From positions 87,837,300 to 87,901,299 of the forward strand of contig JAZBQD010000030.1 of assembly GCA_036583965.1 (NCBI GenBank): DNA of 64,000 bases, in the 5' to 3' direction. Positions 37,601 through 51,243 of this stretch are shown in pieces. Source of the stretch: Prunella strophiata. Its lineage: Eukaryota > Chordata > Aves > Passeriformes > Prunellidae. The position numbers and the translations under genes are program-made. Under the pieces are notes generated by a model. That model was given only the letters and a program-made list of their open reading frames with translations, made no database searches and had not been told where the DNA came from. The stretch's first letter is position 1, and each line of letters opens with the position of its first letter.

Positions 37601-40600
37601 TTAAAGCCATTCAGATATTACAGTTTCAGAGGAGCACTAAAGTAGAAAACACTCCAGAGCATTTTAAGTCCAAGAGTTATTAAATCTGAAAGAGGTGGAG
37701 CCTTTATCAATAGAATTAGTGTGGTTTATTTAAAAATGAACAGGGCAAACTCTGAACCATATCAAGCTGTGCTTGGGTATTCTGTTTTTCCTTAAGTAGC
37801 TGCACTGTGGTTATAAATTCATTCTAATTATGCTTTCTGCTTGGTAGCATGCCAAAAGGTCTCTTCTTCATCTACTCTGCAATGTTCCTGCTTCCTTCTG
37901 TTCTGCCTCAGTAGCTTCAGAAGCCTGCCAGCTAGGTACACACACAGGAGCAGATGCATACAACCACACTCTTCACAGAAAAACTTCTGTCTCCAAGGCA
38001 AAAATAGAACAGATTGATGGGATCAGTATTAAACTGGTTCCCTCTAATGAGTTAAAGACTCCCATCTGTTCCATATACTAATGTGGTTGAAGTCTGCAAA
38101 GAGAAAAAAAGATCAATACAAATTTATGGGCTCTTCATAAGCATTAAATTAACAGCAGAAAAATGCAGGGTTGTGTGAAAGGGATGCTCGTGATCCTCCA
38201 CTGAGGCTTATAAAGCTAACTGAGCACAAAATTATGTAATTATGGTGGTAAATAAGACTTCTAGGGTAAAGTATCTAGAGAATAAATAAAAAAAAAAAGG
38301 CTTGTTACAGCTTTGACAATTAAAAAATCCTTTTGAAAGGAAGTCTACACCATCAGTCTGTTTAGTATCAGCTACCCCCTCACTCTGTCCCTTTCTGCTT
38401 TTCCAGTTTCTGATTTTAATCTTCAGCATTTCCAACTTCCCCCATTTAATCCCCTGCCCATGTGTGTTTCCCTAGATCTTTACTTCATCAGGGTATAATT
38501 TTTTGGTACACAGAGTCAAAGGTTTGTTACTTTTTCCTTTTGGCTTTTGGCCTCTTTCAAAGATGCTTTTAAAGTCCTAATGATTTACTGTGTCCTCCAG
38601 CTGGTAAATCAGACAGTTCCTTCCAAACTGCAAAGTACAAATGGTACATATCCAGTCTATTGACGTGTAAAACCACAATATTAAACAGACAAACTCAAAA
38701 AAGGCTTCAGTTCCTGCTGAAGCCAGCCAAAATACAGACAAGCAGTAGTGCTGGCCCAAATCCCTCCAAAATTCAAGTCCTCAATCTTTGGTGTTTCATC
38801 CAAGCCTAGGAGCTGTCCAACAGGTCTTTCTCTTCACCCAGTGGATCTTGCAGAAAGCTTTTTGTGAAGTGACCTGTTTCCAACAGGTGAAGAGTCAGTG
38901 ATGCCATGACCTAGCCTAATCTTTCAATGAGAGCTTCTCCTAGGAGATAGGATAAGAGGTGCAAACCTTCTCTGGCTTGAAGAGGAAATACTCACAAGGC
39001 AGAAATCCTCCCATCTGTTAGCAAATGCTTCAATCACTGGCAATTTAATTAGAAAAAAACACCATACCTACTTCTTGTATGTTATAAAAAGAAAAAAAAT
39101 TGAAGTAATGGCAGCATTTTTTAAAATGCCTGGGAGAACATGCTATGAGATAAATAAAAAGGCTTATGAAATCAAACCTTTTGGAGGAATATAGGCAGAA
39201 AAAGACCCTTTTCCATCTCCCCAGTGGTCAGCTGTGAAGTCTCTTTCCTGCTGAGCCCAGGCAGGAATACTAATGTGAAGAATTGTCAGTCAGCACAGCA
39301 GCCATGGCAAATCATTAGATAGGGGAGCAGGACTTTCTGGATCTAAATGTCTTCTTAATCTCCCTCCACTCAGCAGAAAAAAGGGTTTCTGTACTGCAAT
39401 AGTCTTTCTCAGTAACAGGTAGAAGTATCTTTATGAATATAGCTTCAAGTACTGCTCCTAGGTGTCAGGGGCATAAATAGAATTTTAAATCTTAATATTA
39501 TAATTAGGATGCTTTCAGGAGTCAGTATTTTCTTTGCTTTTACAGAACTATATAATTCTCAATACAAAGGACTACTTTCCATGTGCAGTCACAGCAACAA
39601 ATGTGGACAAAAACATTGCTTTTTGGAGATCACTTAAGTTTAGAGAGGAGCTTTATTTTCTGTTTCTCAGTAAGATGCTGATAAACAGTGCCAGACTTTA
39701 CTGTAGTCTAGTTAGCTTTGACACTGAAGAGTCACATACAGATTAAAATTAACACTGAAAGCAAGCATCAACTGTGCATCTACAACTTGGAAGTTAAGGA
39801 AGGCAGCTTCTATAAATTAGAAAAATAAAAGAAAAAGGAGTGCTTATTGTCATTTTTTGCAGTTTGGTCAATTTTTTTTTGGTTTTGCTTACAGAGGTAG
39901 CAGAATGGCTGTGTCTTGATTTGTAGCAACACCTTTTTTTAGGTTTAGGGCTTTTCAACTAAATCCATTTCTTTTCTCCTTGCCTGCTTTGCAAAAAAAA
40001 GTAGTAGAGACCTTTATTTATTCTTCCAGGCTTTCAGATTGCAGAGAAAAATAATTTTATGTACAGCCCCAGTGAGATCCCTGCTAACAATCTGCATTAC
40101 CTGCAGAGAAGTTAGAGTAGGAATTCAGAGATGGTGGAATAAGTAAAACAAAACCTATAAGGTCATCAGAAAAACAGTGCTGAAAAGCCTCAGTGTTCAG
40201 AAGCCTTTCATCCTTTCAGATGCTCAACATAGGTGAGGTTCAGTCTGGCTAAGAATCACCATTATTTGTATGAGAATAACTTTATCAACATTTTCCAGGT
40301 GCCCACTAATACCCCATGGTTATAAACAGTTTAATGTTTTTCTGCTGCTAAAAGACAATGAGTGAGTGGATGAGTCCTGGTGAGCAGAGACAGGGAGAAG
40401 AGTGGAAAGTTTCCACATGCTGTTTTGAGCCATTACATGTGTCAGTATTTCCACTACGAGTAATGACTCAGAGCCAAAGGAGACAACTGCAAAACATATC
40501 ATCAAAATCAAATTACAAGGTGAACATCATTTGTTTCTGGGTACGGACATAATTTCTACGCTCTGGTTTACTGCGAAGCTCTTTGAATCAAGGCATTCAG

Positions 40601-41689
40601 ACTCTGTGCTGAGATGTATTTACAGCCTCAAGTAAGTTTTGGTGTTTAGAGATCTCTGACCAAGTTGAGGAAAGTTTGTCCATGTGTTTAATTAACTCAA
40701 TAAAACTTTGGGAGCTACTGTCATTCTCCGTGCAACCATTGCACATCAGCTGTGACCAAGCTGCTCCCACAGCTAAGGTCCTAGGTGCCTGTCACTGCTC
40801 AAATCTTCTCAGCTGGGCCAAGATCTGAGAATCTAAGATGGTGAGTCAGGTTAGCAGGCTGCTCACCAACCCAGGAGAGAAGCTTTGAGCGCTGCATCCA
40901 AGCAGGCTATTCCTGAAAGCACCACAACTTGTTCCAACCTGATTTAAAGGTCTTCCTCCTTCCAGACTCTTTCATATGCACGCGTCTTCCTCCAGAACTT
41001 GTTGAGGTTTAAGAACGTTCCAAGTCCTCTTGTTAGGTCTTGTCTCCCCATTACAATTACTGAATAATAACAGAGTTATGAGGTGCTAAACAAGCTGGTT
41101 TGCATACAAGCTCCAGGAGTGCTGCACAGGCTAACCCAGGCCTTGGCTGCCTGGTTCTCTTGTGCCTCCACCTGTGCCTCCTCCCCACACCCCCCCACCA
41201 GAGCTGGACCAAGCCCTCTGCACAGTCTTTTCACTACAGTTTGCTTCTTTGCCCCTTCCCAGCCTCAAGTGGCAGCAATCTTCGTGCTCCTCATGAAGCC
41301 ATCAGAGCAGAGGTGGTGAACAAGCAGGGTCATATGGGAATGTATGGCAGGGTGAGGGGCACAGCCAGTGCAGACACAGCAGTTCCTGTGCTTCAGGGGA
41401 GGTGGACAAACTCCTGCTGACATTCTGCTCCACCATGGGGTGAAGCTTCTATTAGGTAAAGGCTATGGCCCCTCTTGTCATCCAAATGAGATAGGGGCAT
41501 GAGAGAGACCCAAAAAAGGGGAGAGGTTCATGTCCCAAGTCACATATCTAAAAATGTGCAGATTCCTTGATGAGAAGGTCCAATAATATTGAGATATTAA
41601 CCACTATGTGATAACACCATTCTCAGCACAGTCAGTGATGCTGACAGTGTCCCTCTTCACTGAAACAGGCCATCTTTAAACATCTCATC
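31620..41689. other. Unassigned sequence, no gene seen
   Basis: Ten kilobases without a recognised exon or transposon. Noted items are a 16-bp tandem duplication AGCTGTATCATTTATA at 33003-33034, poly-A at 36211-36227, poly-T near 36999-37012, and a 7-bp inverted repeat ACCTGTT/AACAGGT at 38872-38888. The segment 36000-36900 is AT-rich with many ATTA/TAAT cores (for example AAATTAATTAAC near 36798) and could contain noncoding regulatory DNA. Open frames of up to 106 codons look random. Confidence 0.45.
33003..33034. repeat. Perfect 2 x 16-bp tandem duplication
   Basis: AGCTGTATCATTTATA occurs twice back to back (33003-33018 and 33019-33034) with no mismatch. This indicates a recent slippage event. 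Confidence 0.85.
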
Positions 41690-42580
41690 CATCCTTGATT
41701 CAGAAGGAGCTATTGATCTTTTAGTCTAAACCCTGGAACCAAAACTTCACCAATTGTACTCCATATTATCCCTGAACTCTGGCTGAATCTGAATCAAATA
41801 TTTCAGAAATATGTCCAGCCAGGATTCTCAAAATTCTAGCAGTGGGAATACACCACATCTACCTTGGATTGCTCCAGAAGATAGGCATATTCATCATTTA
41901 AAATATCTGCAAGTTGTTTAAAGTTTTTATTTGCCTAGCAAAAATCCTAGTCTGGAGTTTTGTGCTGTTGCATTAAAGAGCTGATGTTTTCCTGAAGCTT
42001 TTCCTGCATGTAGGTATCTGTAGGCAATGAGGAAATCACATCTGCAACTTGAAGAATTTAAGGTAATTTGTTCATGTTTCTACCTGTTTTCCAGACTACA
42101 GCTTAGACTCTTTCAAAACCTTTTCAGCTTTTCAGAAGAATTCTCAAAATGAGGACCTCAGAGCTGAAGGGTTCCAGTGATGGCCTTGCCATGACACAGA
42201 AACCCTGCCTTTCCTCCTACCTGTGCCTTTGCTGATGCCTCCCAAGGTCACACCAGCTCTTTGGCTCACTGCCTCAATGGACATGCCTATCCTGCTAATT
42301 GCACCTTCCTCTTTTTAGTGTCAGCATAAGTGTCCTATCTCAAAAGTGGGATCTCCATTCTTTGCTTCGAAATCCAGACTTCAGTTGTCTTCAAAGGCCC
42401 ACAACTCAGATCAACCCACTTACAGAATAATCTAGTTTATTCCATATGCCTGGCTCGTTCCTCTCTTTGTTTACTTACCAGTAGCTTGAGGTCACCTGCA
42501 AATTTTGCAAGTGAAAATTTTCTATTTTCTCCCAGTTGATTGATACAAGTATCAATACAGGTATTAAGAATTCCTTTAAT
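41690..42580 (-). mobile_element. Ancient CR1/L3-type LINE 3' region, antisense
   Basis: A diverged but collinear series of words recalls the reverse-complemented 3' half of old amniote CR1/L3 elements. These include CCCTGAACTCTGGCTGAA (41770-41787), TATGTCCAGCCAGGATTCTC (41810-41829), AATACACCACATCTACCTTGG (41847-41867, spacing kept), GATGCCTCCCAAGGTCAC (42234-42251), CATTCTTTGCTTCGAAATCC (42356-42375) and CACCTGCAAATTTTGCAAG (42493-42511), followed by the TTGATTGATACAAGTATC region (42537-42554). It has no intact open frame. The order and spacing, rather than any single word, support the call. Confidence 0.6.
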
Positions 42581-43604
42581 TTACTCACAAGGTACACATC
42601 TGATAAGAAAAAGCACATTTGCAGAGAAGATCAGCAGGAAAAAAGACTGACATCTGCAGGGAATCCAAACCAGTTGAGTGCAAAGAGAGATGACCAACAC
42701 AGAATAAAGCACACACTTTTGCTTTTACTCTGTACAGACAATCCAATTCAGACAACAAAACATTTTCAATTCCCAGTCCCTCCACCCACCACACATAGCT
42801 CCTCTACCACAGTTCCTCATTCAGAAATAGCTTTTTTTCTTCATAAGCTACATATTCTTACTCTTTATTTAAGCGAGACAATCCAGTTTCAAAGCAGCAA
42901 CTCAATTACAATGGAAACTTTCCAGATAGGGCCTTAGATGCAGGATGAGATTCATGAGATCCTTATTCTTTATTGCAATTTTCCAAATGTGTATTTATAA
43001 AGTGTGTACTAAATTTCAAAGTTAATTGTTTAAGCAGGAGAATTTTGATATCTCTGGTCCCAGACAGAGGTCCTGAGACTTTCATAAATTTAAAGCAGGA
43101 AAAATATACAGGCAAATTCAAAGGCAGCTAATCTTTCTTTGTCATTTTTACTGTTGTGTTCAGCTAGTACACAGAAAGCTTGGAAAGCAGATGATTAGAT
43201 CAAACAGATCAGCTCTGAAAGCAACAAGTGATTGCCACCATCCACTCCCAGACACACAGCTAACCATGCTGACCATTGGCAGCCAAATAATGACTAGCCC
43301 AAAAGTGATCAGCCCTTGAAAAAATCATATTTCAGTCTTCCACCCTCCACATTTGTCCATGGCACAAGCCAGCCTCTGTGAGGTTATCTTGAAAGTAAAA
43401 CAAAAACATGGCAATTATTCAGGCATGCTGATGCAGAAACACACAGCTCTTCCCTGAAGGGAGAAATCAGACTCCAATCTCACAAAACAAGCAAGCTGCT
43501 GCTCTCACAGGAGAGCTCTCTCTCTTGCAAAAAGAGAAACAGGGGGATCAAAAAAACCTCAGCAGATGTTCAGTGCCACTAAGGGATAATTCATGACACC
43601 CTAG

Positions 43605-43632
43605 GAGTATATTCTGCTAGGAGAATATACTC
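43605..43632. repeat. 11-bp perfect inverted repeat, 6-nt loop
   Basis: GAGTATATTCT (43605-43615) is followed by the 6-nt loop GCTAGG and its exact reverse complement AGAATATACTC (43622-43632). The word CTAGGAG also occurs as a direct repeat across the structure (43601 and 43618), suggesting a template-switch origin. The stem is too short for a microRNA precursor. Confidence 0.75.
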
Positions 43633-44488
43633 TGCACTACACAGCAGAATCACAGTACCCTACTATTCACATGGAAAGAAATCAGCTAGTCCAACAAAAG
43701 CCAGCATGGTTATGTATTTTATTCCCCTGGCCTGAACTGAAAGTATTTAAAAACTTTCTTTCCCCCATCCAAATTTTGCATCAATATTCACAAATTATCT
43801 GGGGAAAAATAAAAAGTTATAGAAATGTTTTCATTAAATAAAATAGTGAAATGAATCCCTGCAGTGAGTGGCAGGGAAATTGGAATGAAGACAGAACACA
43901 AAAATTACTAGAATACTGGAAAACAGAAGTAAATAATTATGATTAAGCAATGCAAAAGACTCCCTGTAGCACACATAATAATAAAACCATTTACAGATTA
44001 CTAAGAAAACATTCCCTGACCATAATTGAGGGTATCTATCATTTTGTGGGTGCAAAATTTGGAATATCTGCAGCAAAAGTTTAAGGGGCAGAGTTCAATC
44101 TCTTTCTAGTTGAATGCAGTCTCAAAGTACCACATGTTCCTGTTATAAGCTGCTGGGATGGAAAAACACACATTGCAAGCTTTCTCTTTTCCAAGAGAAT
44201 GTTTCATTCATGGTTGGTAGCTCTCTATTTTGAAATTCTCAATTTAAAGTAAATAATTATTTTACATTGTCTTATATTTCTGCTCTCCTGGCACTTATTG
44301 TGGATTTGTATTTGGAGTGAATAGTGGGGGTTGGGTTCACATATTTTTATGCTTGTTACTTTGCACAGGCTTCTCTCTGTGATACATGATAGCTCTGCTC
44401 TTCAGTAGATTTTATTTTGCAATCACACCTGTATCCAGAAGTGCTGGAAAACTGCCATGTTGTTTGTGAGAAAGATGGTTAAATCTAC

Positions 44489-44755
44489 TCATGGCCCTAC
44501 AGAGCAGGAGATCAAATTTATCATCTGGAGCACAGTTGAGTTGCTAGGATCACCAGCTGTTCTAAACATAAAGGATGTAGCTTCACCCTTGGCACACATT
44601 CCTCCATTTCTCCAAGAGATAATTTTTTTATAAATCAGAATGGGAATTGTGGGAACTCCATTTGTATACCAAGCATAGGATTCAGTCAGAACCTCATCTC
44701 CCTTGTTCAACTTTGAGAAATCACCAGTGATTAAGAACCATTTTTGCACAGGCAT
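44489..44755 (-). other. 88-codon open frame, unassigned
   Basis: An ATG-initiated antisense frame of 88 codons has a balanced, protein-like composition. It contains four Trp and Gly/Asp-rich stretches such as ITGDFSKLNKGDEV and CAKGEATSF. A TAA lies five codons upstream of the ATG in the same frame, so it is not obviously part of a longer exon. I see no signal peptide, membrane segment or known domain. It may be chance, an exon fragment, or a remnant of an unrecognised retroelement. Confidence 0.12.
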
Positions 44756-47259
44756 GGGAGCAGATGTTTACAATCTCACTCTGAAGCTCCTCAGTTTCCA
44801 GCCAGAGTTACTTTCTCAAAGGTATTATAGAAATTGCAAGTGTCAGAGGTTTGAACTGGCACAGAAAAAAAAAAAAATCATTAAGTAATTGTTTCATTTA
44901 TTAATCTATCATAGATGAGAATAGCAGTAACCCATTAGCTGCATTTTATATAGCTGAGACACTCTTTTCTCAATTGCTTTACTACAAACAGTTTGAAAGC
45001 ATGTTAAAGAAAGAAATGCGTACTAACAGAGAAATGCTTTAATCAGAGATTGTAAAACAAAACAGAATGCCAGATGAACCAAGTCTTGTTCATCTGTAAG
45101 GGCTGCAGTTATGCCATTAGCTTTACCTCACTACAATTTGTTCAGGGCAATGGGGAGTTTCATGTAAAAAATCAATGGTTCAATCTTGCCCTATAAACAT
45201 CAGGTAGCATAGCTGTCTACAGTGCTCTGGCAGATTCGGGACAAGATGGATGATTCTTTCTTTGAAATTTGCTCTCTGAAAGCAGAAAAATGACCAGAGG
45301 GTAGCATATTAAAAACAGCACAGTCTTTAAAAAAAAAACAACAAAACTGTCTAGAACAATTAGAAAAGTCAAGTACACTGTTTACTTTTTCCTAATGCAA
45401 ACCGATAGCCACTCCCCAGTGTAATTTGTATTGTCCAAGCCCGAAGAATTATCAAGTACAGCAGCAACAAACACAGCCTCCAGAACAGAGATGAGGTGCC
45501 TCATAATAAGCATACCACCCAGGCAGCTCTTTGCAAGCAAATATCAACCCTCTGGCTTCCAAGGCTGGGGAGGCAACCCTGGCTCCTCCTAAGGAGCTGG
45601 GGCAGAACTTCACATGAGCAGGTATGGAAATGCTGGCTAGAAAGAGAGATGATGGCATTGATCTGAGTGTTTAAGCACTCACTCTTACTGAAAGGTGGGA
45701 GCCCCTGAAGAAGGCACTGACTGCTCAGTGACACCACATTGTCACAGAGGTTCCCTGTGTGACACCCTCGATGCCAGTAACAAGGTGCAGGCAGTGTGAA
45801 GTCTCAGTTAAACTCACAAGTGGGTGGAAAAGAGGGTGATGACCCTAGCTCTAGCCATAGTCAAGCAGATGAAGTGTTCAGTACTGTGACTGACTTACCA
45901 AATCTTCTCAAAGAGATATCCTTTTTAAACTGTGACTCTTCCCTTGCAGCATCAAGATGACAGGTGGTCCTCTGCCTCTTACACCCTCATTGCCTAAGAT
46001 GTGCTGTAGCAATTACTTCAGATTGATTTATATACAGGTGATGGATTAAAACTCTGTAGCCACTCTTCCCCTTCTATTTAATGTCTAAACATTTCATACA
46101 GTATGTTTCCAATTTAATTGAAAAAATTACTGTTGCTCAAACTTCATGGAACATTAGCACATCATTTAGGTGCAAAGTGCAGATTTATTTATAAATGGCA
46201 GGCACAATAACACATTTCTTGAGTCTATACAAAACTACAAGATATGACTCATGATTAAGTCATGGCTTGTAGACATAAGAGAAATGCTCAAATGCCTTAT
46301 CTTGTGCTCAGAAATGTGCTACAGTCATGGTGTTCAGTGCACCAGCAAGGTCATATACTTTGTAGCCAAACAAGAGTATTGCAGAGTGCCTGAAACAGCA
46401 TCTGTATCCTCTTTTCACTCTGGAAAAGCAAAAAAGAGTCTTCCAATAGCCCTCCAGGCTATTGTATGCAGAGTTAAATCCAAAATAATGAACTTAGAGA
46501 CACTGCATCTTTTAATTTGGCCATTGAATACTTCATAAGGATACTGCCCAAAATCTGTTGTGTCTCGAAACAATATGTGGTTTAGATGCCTATGGGAATT
46601 CTGTGTAGGGAATGAATAAGAAGTGGAAATTTGACCCTTTATGGAGTAACAGAGTGTAGCAGAGATGAGTCAGCCTGTAAGGAACTGACACAACTCTGCA
46701 TTCAAGGTCACCATAATGAAATTACAGTGTCCATTTGAAGTAATCAGAAGGCCACTCCAATGTTCATTTGGCACAAGATACTCTCTTATCAAAAGAATCA
46801 AACTTTGAGAGCCCAAAATAGACTTCTCACATTACTGTGCAGCTTCAGTTTAATACCCTAAATTGCTTGTGCTTGCCCCACAATGGCAATGTAATCAAAC
46901 AAATTAAGCTTATTCTCTAATGTAATTTATCAAAAAAAGTTCCATAACAACTCCTGCAATGCAAGAGTATCCAAGTACATGGAGTATCTTCTGAACCTGC
47001 AGGTGACTTTGAGTCACTGTCTTGATGTCAAAAATAGAAAAAGGAAATTCATACTGACTTGTAAATTGGAGAAGAAATAGTACAAAAAGCATAGTGCCTG
47101 CATATCTGTGGAAGCCTTTTACCAAACAATATTAATATACATTTAACTGTGTAGGGGTAGAAAATACATATGTGGCTGAACTTTTTTTTTACAAAGAGGC
47201 AATTCAGTACTAAGTAACTTAAAGCTAAATTTCTTTATTTCTTTATTTTATCTTTGCAA

Positions 47260-47452
47260 ACACAGGAATTGTCATACCCCTGTCACTGGTGGGGTGAGAG
47301 GACAGAAAAGGCCTTGGCACTGTGAAACCCTGCTCAGTCACAGCTAAAACATCCTTTTTGTTATCAACACTGCTTCCAGCAGGAATCCAAAATACAGCCC
47401 CTTCATAGCTACTATGAAGAAAATTAACTCTGCCCCAAGGAAAACCATCACA
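47260..47452 (-). mobile_element. Avian endogenous retrovirus LTR, 5' fragment, antisense
   Basis: Read on the minus strand from 47452, the sequence starts TGTGATGGTTTTCC and continues with GCAGAGTTAATTTTCTTC and ATAGTAGCT. It then reaches TTTTGGATTCCTGCTGGAA and CAGTGTTGATAAC. This order matches the start of a common avian LTR family that begins TGT, and the characteristic AGTTAATTTTCTTC word is intact. It fades near 47260, before the region that would hold the TATA box, so promoter and polyadenylation parts are missing. No internal viral genes adjoin it. Confidence 0.65.
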
Positions 47453-50400
47453 CATACACAGTTTGAAAAGTAGTCTTCTCTAGAGATTTTTGTTTCTTTC
47501 CATTTACAGGAGTCAGAGCTTCCTTGGGCAGTGAAGAGATCCAGAAAAAGCTGTACAGCTGAAATGAGTACACCTGCTGGTGAGCCTGGAGGTGTCCTGC
47601 ACACATTAACTGACATAGCAGGGGCAGCCACTATAAAAGTGCCTCCATTGTGAAGGCTACTACTGAAAAGGCAAATTCCCTCTGCAAGGGAATATAAATT
47701 TAGTAATGTTTGACTTCTGGTTTAGGTAGGAGTTCTGGGTGCAGATGTGGAAAGAATATGATTACTGTTACTTTAAAAATCCATAATTTTTACTAAAGAC
47801 TAGGTAGTTTTCAGGTGCATTTAAGCCTCAATTTAGCATTGCCTATCAAGTTGTTCCCCAGAATGTATTTATATAAAGAAGTGGAGTTTGGGTTGGGTTT
47901 TTTTTTTTTTTTTAATGCATTAATGCTGCTTTGACTTTCCACATTGGCACTTTATTTCAGCAAAATGACACTTCATTTTCACTGATTTCTTTTTGTAAGG
48001 ATGGCAATAAAACAAACAAATAATCTGGTGTTGGACTTGAGTCACAAATGTGTAGTATGTCTCAAATACACCCCTGTGACTTTCTTGTCTGGAGAGGAGA
48101 CATCCTGGGGGGAACCTAAGAGCAATTTTCCAATAGTTAAGAGAAGATAACAGAGCCAGGTTCTTTAATGAAGGAATGTGGGAGAAAAATTCACAGTAGA
48201 CACTAATTGAAAAGGGAAGATCCAACTGGATATAAGGAAAAAAAAATACAATGGCTTTTCAAGCTTTCAGTCACTACAGAGAATACCATGTTTGAATGCC
48301 CTAATGACAAAGAGGTCTTGAAATTCCCATATGAGAGGAGTTGTTTTCTGGCTCACCAATACCTGAAAACCATGTATTCCCTTTCTCCATCAGTGGAATT
48401 TCTCTTAGGAAGGTTCAAAATGCATCACAAGAATTTATAGTTGTATTTATAAATGTGTTGTGCCTTTTTTTTTTTTTTTTTTTTTGCTAAGAAGAAGAAG
48501 AAGAAGAAGAAAACTACTGTTTCCATAATAAAATTATTCTTCCTTGAAAGGGAAAATCCCATAAAGTCTGCTCTGTAATCCAGGTAACTTGATGATAAAA
48601 ACACCTTCACTCAATGAGTAAATGTCTGAAGGAGAACAGCAGACTTTCTGCTGCTTTTATTGATTTTGGGCTTTGCTGTGTTCTGTCTAGTTTGTACACA
48701 GAGTCAGCTTTTCACTTTATCTTTTCTCTGTGCTAATCTAGTGGAAGACATTGTACAAATTAGAATTGAGATCCTTAAGATTAAGATTCATAGTTATGGG
48801 TTTTGTCAGTGTCTTTAAGTAATTTAATAAAGCAGTGTATCTGTCAGATTGATGGACATTGTTCAGATAAGTTCAGCTTTTGAAGATACACCAGACTAAT
48901 TTCTCCAAGGGAAGACCACATGCTGCACAGAAAAAGAAGGAAAAAAAGAAAATTAATATTCATAAATATTTCAGGAAGGCAAAATTTTGTCTGTGAGAGG
49001 ACATTATAGTGAGGGAAATTTATTTTCTCTTCCATATCTTTAAAAAGTACTCATAATTGAAAGATGTATTTCCTTTTTTTTCTTTCTTTGTTTCTTTTTT
49101 TTTCCTAATATATCTCTTCCACTTACCTGAAAGCACACTATATTTCTTTTGTATTGCTTTACTGGCAGCAGAGAGTAAAGGAGGATAGATGGAGCACTCA
49201 GCAGTATCCCTCAGCACAGTTCATAGGAAGCTTTGCTACATCAAGACTGGCCCAAAAGAAGAGTCATAACTTGGAGGTCCAGCATTCCAATAGTAGGACT
49301 TTGACCTTTCCCATCTTCCACCCCTTTGGTGAGGAGCAATACAGAAAAAGTTGTCAAAGATCTATGGAAAGATCCTTTATCACATGTGTAGCTGCCCCCT
49401 GCTTAACCAAGATTCTGGTTTCCTTATGACAACCTCATTGGTTCAGAAAATTAAACACGCCAAGAAATGTTCATACTAACAGCTATTATGAGCACTCAAA
49501 GAAAGGATTTAAATCAAAATATGGGTTGGAAACAAAATTAACCATAGCTTGTGGGCAAAGGCATTTGTGGGTAAATGCATCAGTAATCATTTAACCACTC
49601 ATTTTACTGTGTTCAGGTGGCTGCTGCATTCAAAACAATAAAAAGTTCTCACTGGTTGGACTGCTTATCCACAGGTATCAAAAGCATTATGTAAAGTCAT
49701 GAAGTAAAAAAAACAAATGACCCTGTGTTTAGATAACTGTCTCCTTGCATTTTTGGGGCCAATACTGCCAAAAGTGGTGAAGTTTCCAAATATTTTATAC
49801 TTGTGTATTGCTTCACACATTATTTTGAACAGCCATGCCTGTGACTCTCCACCTAGGGAGCCAGAAAAGCTCATGGCTAAGAGTGTGGGAATTATCAGTC
49901 ATTCACCTTGGTGACTCTTGCTTTCTGCTTTATAAATCAGAAATAATAATACCACCATTTTTTCTGAAACATTTCAAATATTATGGGCCTTATCTACAGG
50001 CAACTAATTCTGCAAGCTGTATATTGCAGCCTGGCCTACTGAGGTCCATGGGAAAGTGCCTGTCTGCTTCACAAAGGATATATTTTGCACTCACCTGACT
50101 TGAACAACAGATCAGGCCCTGTTGCTAAGACAGAATTTAACAATTATTACTATTTTAAACTCTATTGGTACTTACTTGAAGCACAAAACAACTTGCCATG
50201 TCAATTCTATCTCAGCAGTGGTTAAACTTAGGCTTAACACCTACAGTTGTTGGCAGAGTCTCAAGTTTCAGGTGGGTCTGTAGGTGAATGTCTGTTGGTG
50301 CAACATATCGATCACACATCCTGGAACAGATGTAAAAGGCAGCAGACAGTGTTTTCTTGAACTGACACATTAAAGTTGTATGCATGCAGTTGCTGCTTAC

Positions 50401-51243
50401 ATTAAACCCTCAGAAAACATCTCTCTACAAAGTTTTTTCCATTGTTTTAATGTCTTTTTAGGCTGTGGTATAGTTTCAGCACCAGCATGTGGGAAAACTC
50501 TCTCAGCAATTAAAAGGATCTTGCATGATCACTGAATAGGTATTATCAGACTCTTGTATATCCACTGAGGTTTCACAAAGTTCTGTGTCATGCCACACAA
50601 CTTCATTTTAAATGACTGAAAGTACCCCATTCTGATTTAACACTGTATGGCATCTAGCCACTTACCGTAAATGAAGATGAGTTGGCCTCTGTCAGGTTAG
50701 AACAAATATGAAGAATGACATTGCTCACCATTTAGCACCATGAGAGATTTTATACTTGATAGAAACTATTTTGATAATGATTCATTGCATTAATTTAATA
50801 ATTATTCCCGCTTCCTTTTATAAGGAGAAAATATCAGCTTTCTGGCAACAAACAGAGAAATAATAAATTGGGGCAATAATTTGAGTAAGAATACACTAAA
50901 ATCTTGGCCAGCATATTTAAGTTCAGATACCTGCAAATGGATAAAGTCTTATCCAACACCTCTGCAGAGGTACAGGTAGAACCTGCACTTCCTTTTTACT
51001 CCATTGGCTTTTGGTAACAAATCATCATGCTTGAAAATTAGGCCTTTTGTTGTGCAAGTATCATCTCAGATATAAATTATTTTAAGAATATGGTTATAGC
51101 ATATTTCTTTTCCTTTCACTGGAAGACATGATTTAAACTAAGAAATAGGTTAGAATTTTGCACAGTACATAAATGTATTTTGAGTGCCAAAGAAGATTAA
51201 AGTGTGAGCAAAAATGGTTGAATGGGTTTAGGGAAGATTAATT
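47453..51243. other. Unassigned sequence with T-runs and a (GAA)n tract
   Basis: No gene is seen. Simple sequence includes poly-T at 47898-47913, a poly-T plus (AAG)n tract at 48465-48513 and a T-rich patch near 49072-49104. The remaining open frames are short and featureless. Confidence 0.45.
48465..48513. repeat. Poly-T followed by (AAG)n microsatellite
   Basis: Twenty-one T residues (48465-48485) are followed after GCT by about eight AAG units to about 48513. Confidence 0.95.

Larger units (their letters stand above)
42581..47259. other. Unassigned sequence, no confirmed gene
   Basis: No recognised gene or transposon is seen. It contains a hairpin at 43605-43632 and a protein-like antisense open frame at 44489-44755, both listed separately. 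An A run lies at 44867-44877. Other frames, such as 133 codons at 42536-42937, have no recognisable features. Confidence 0.4.
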
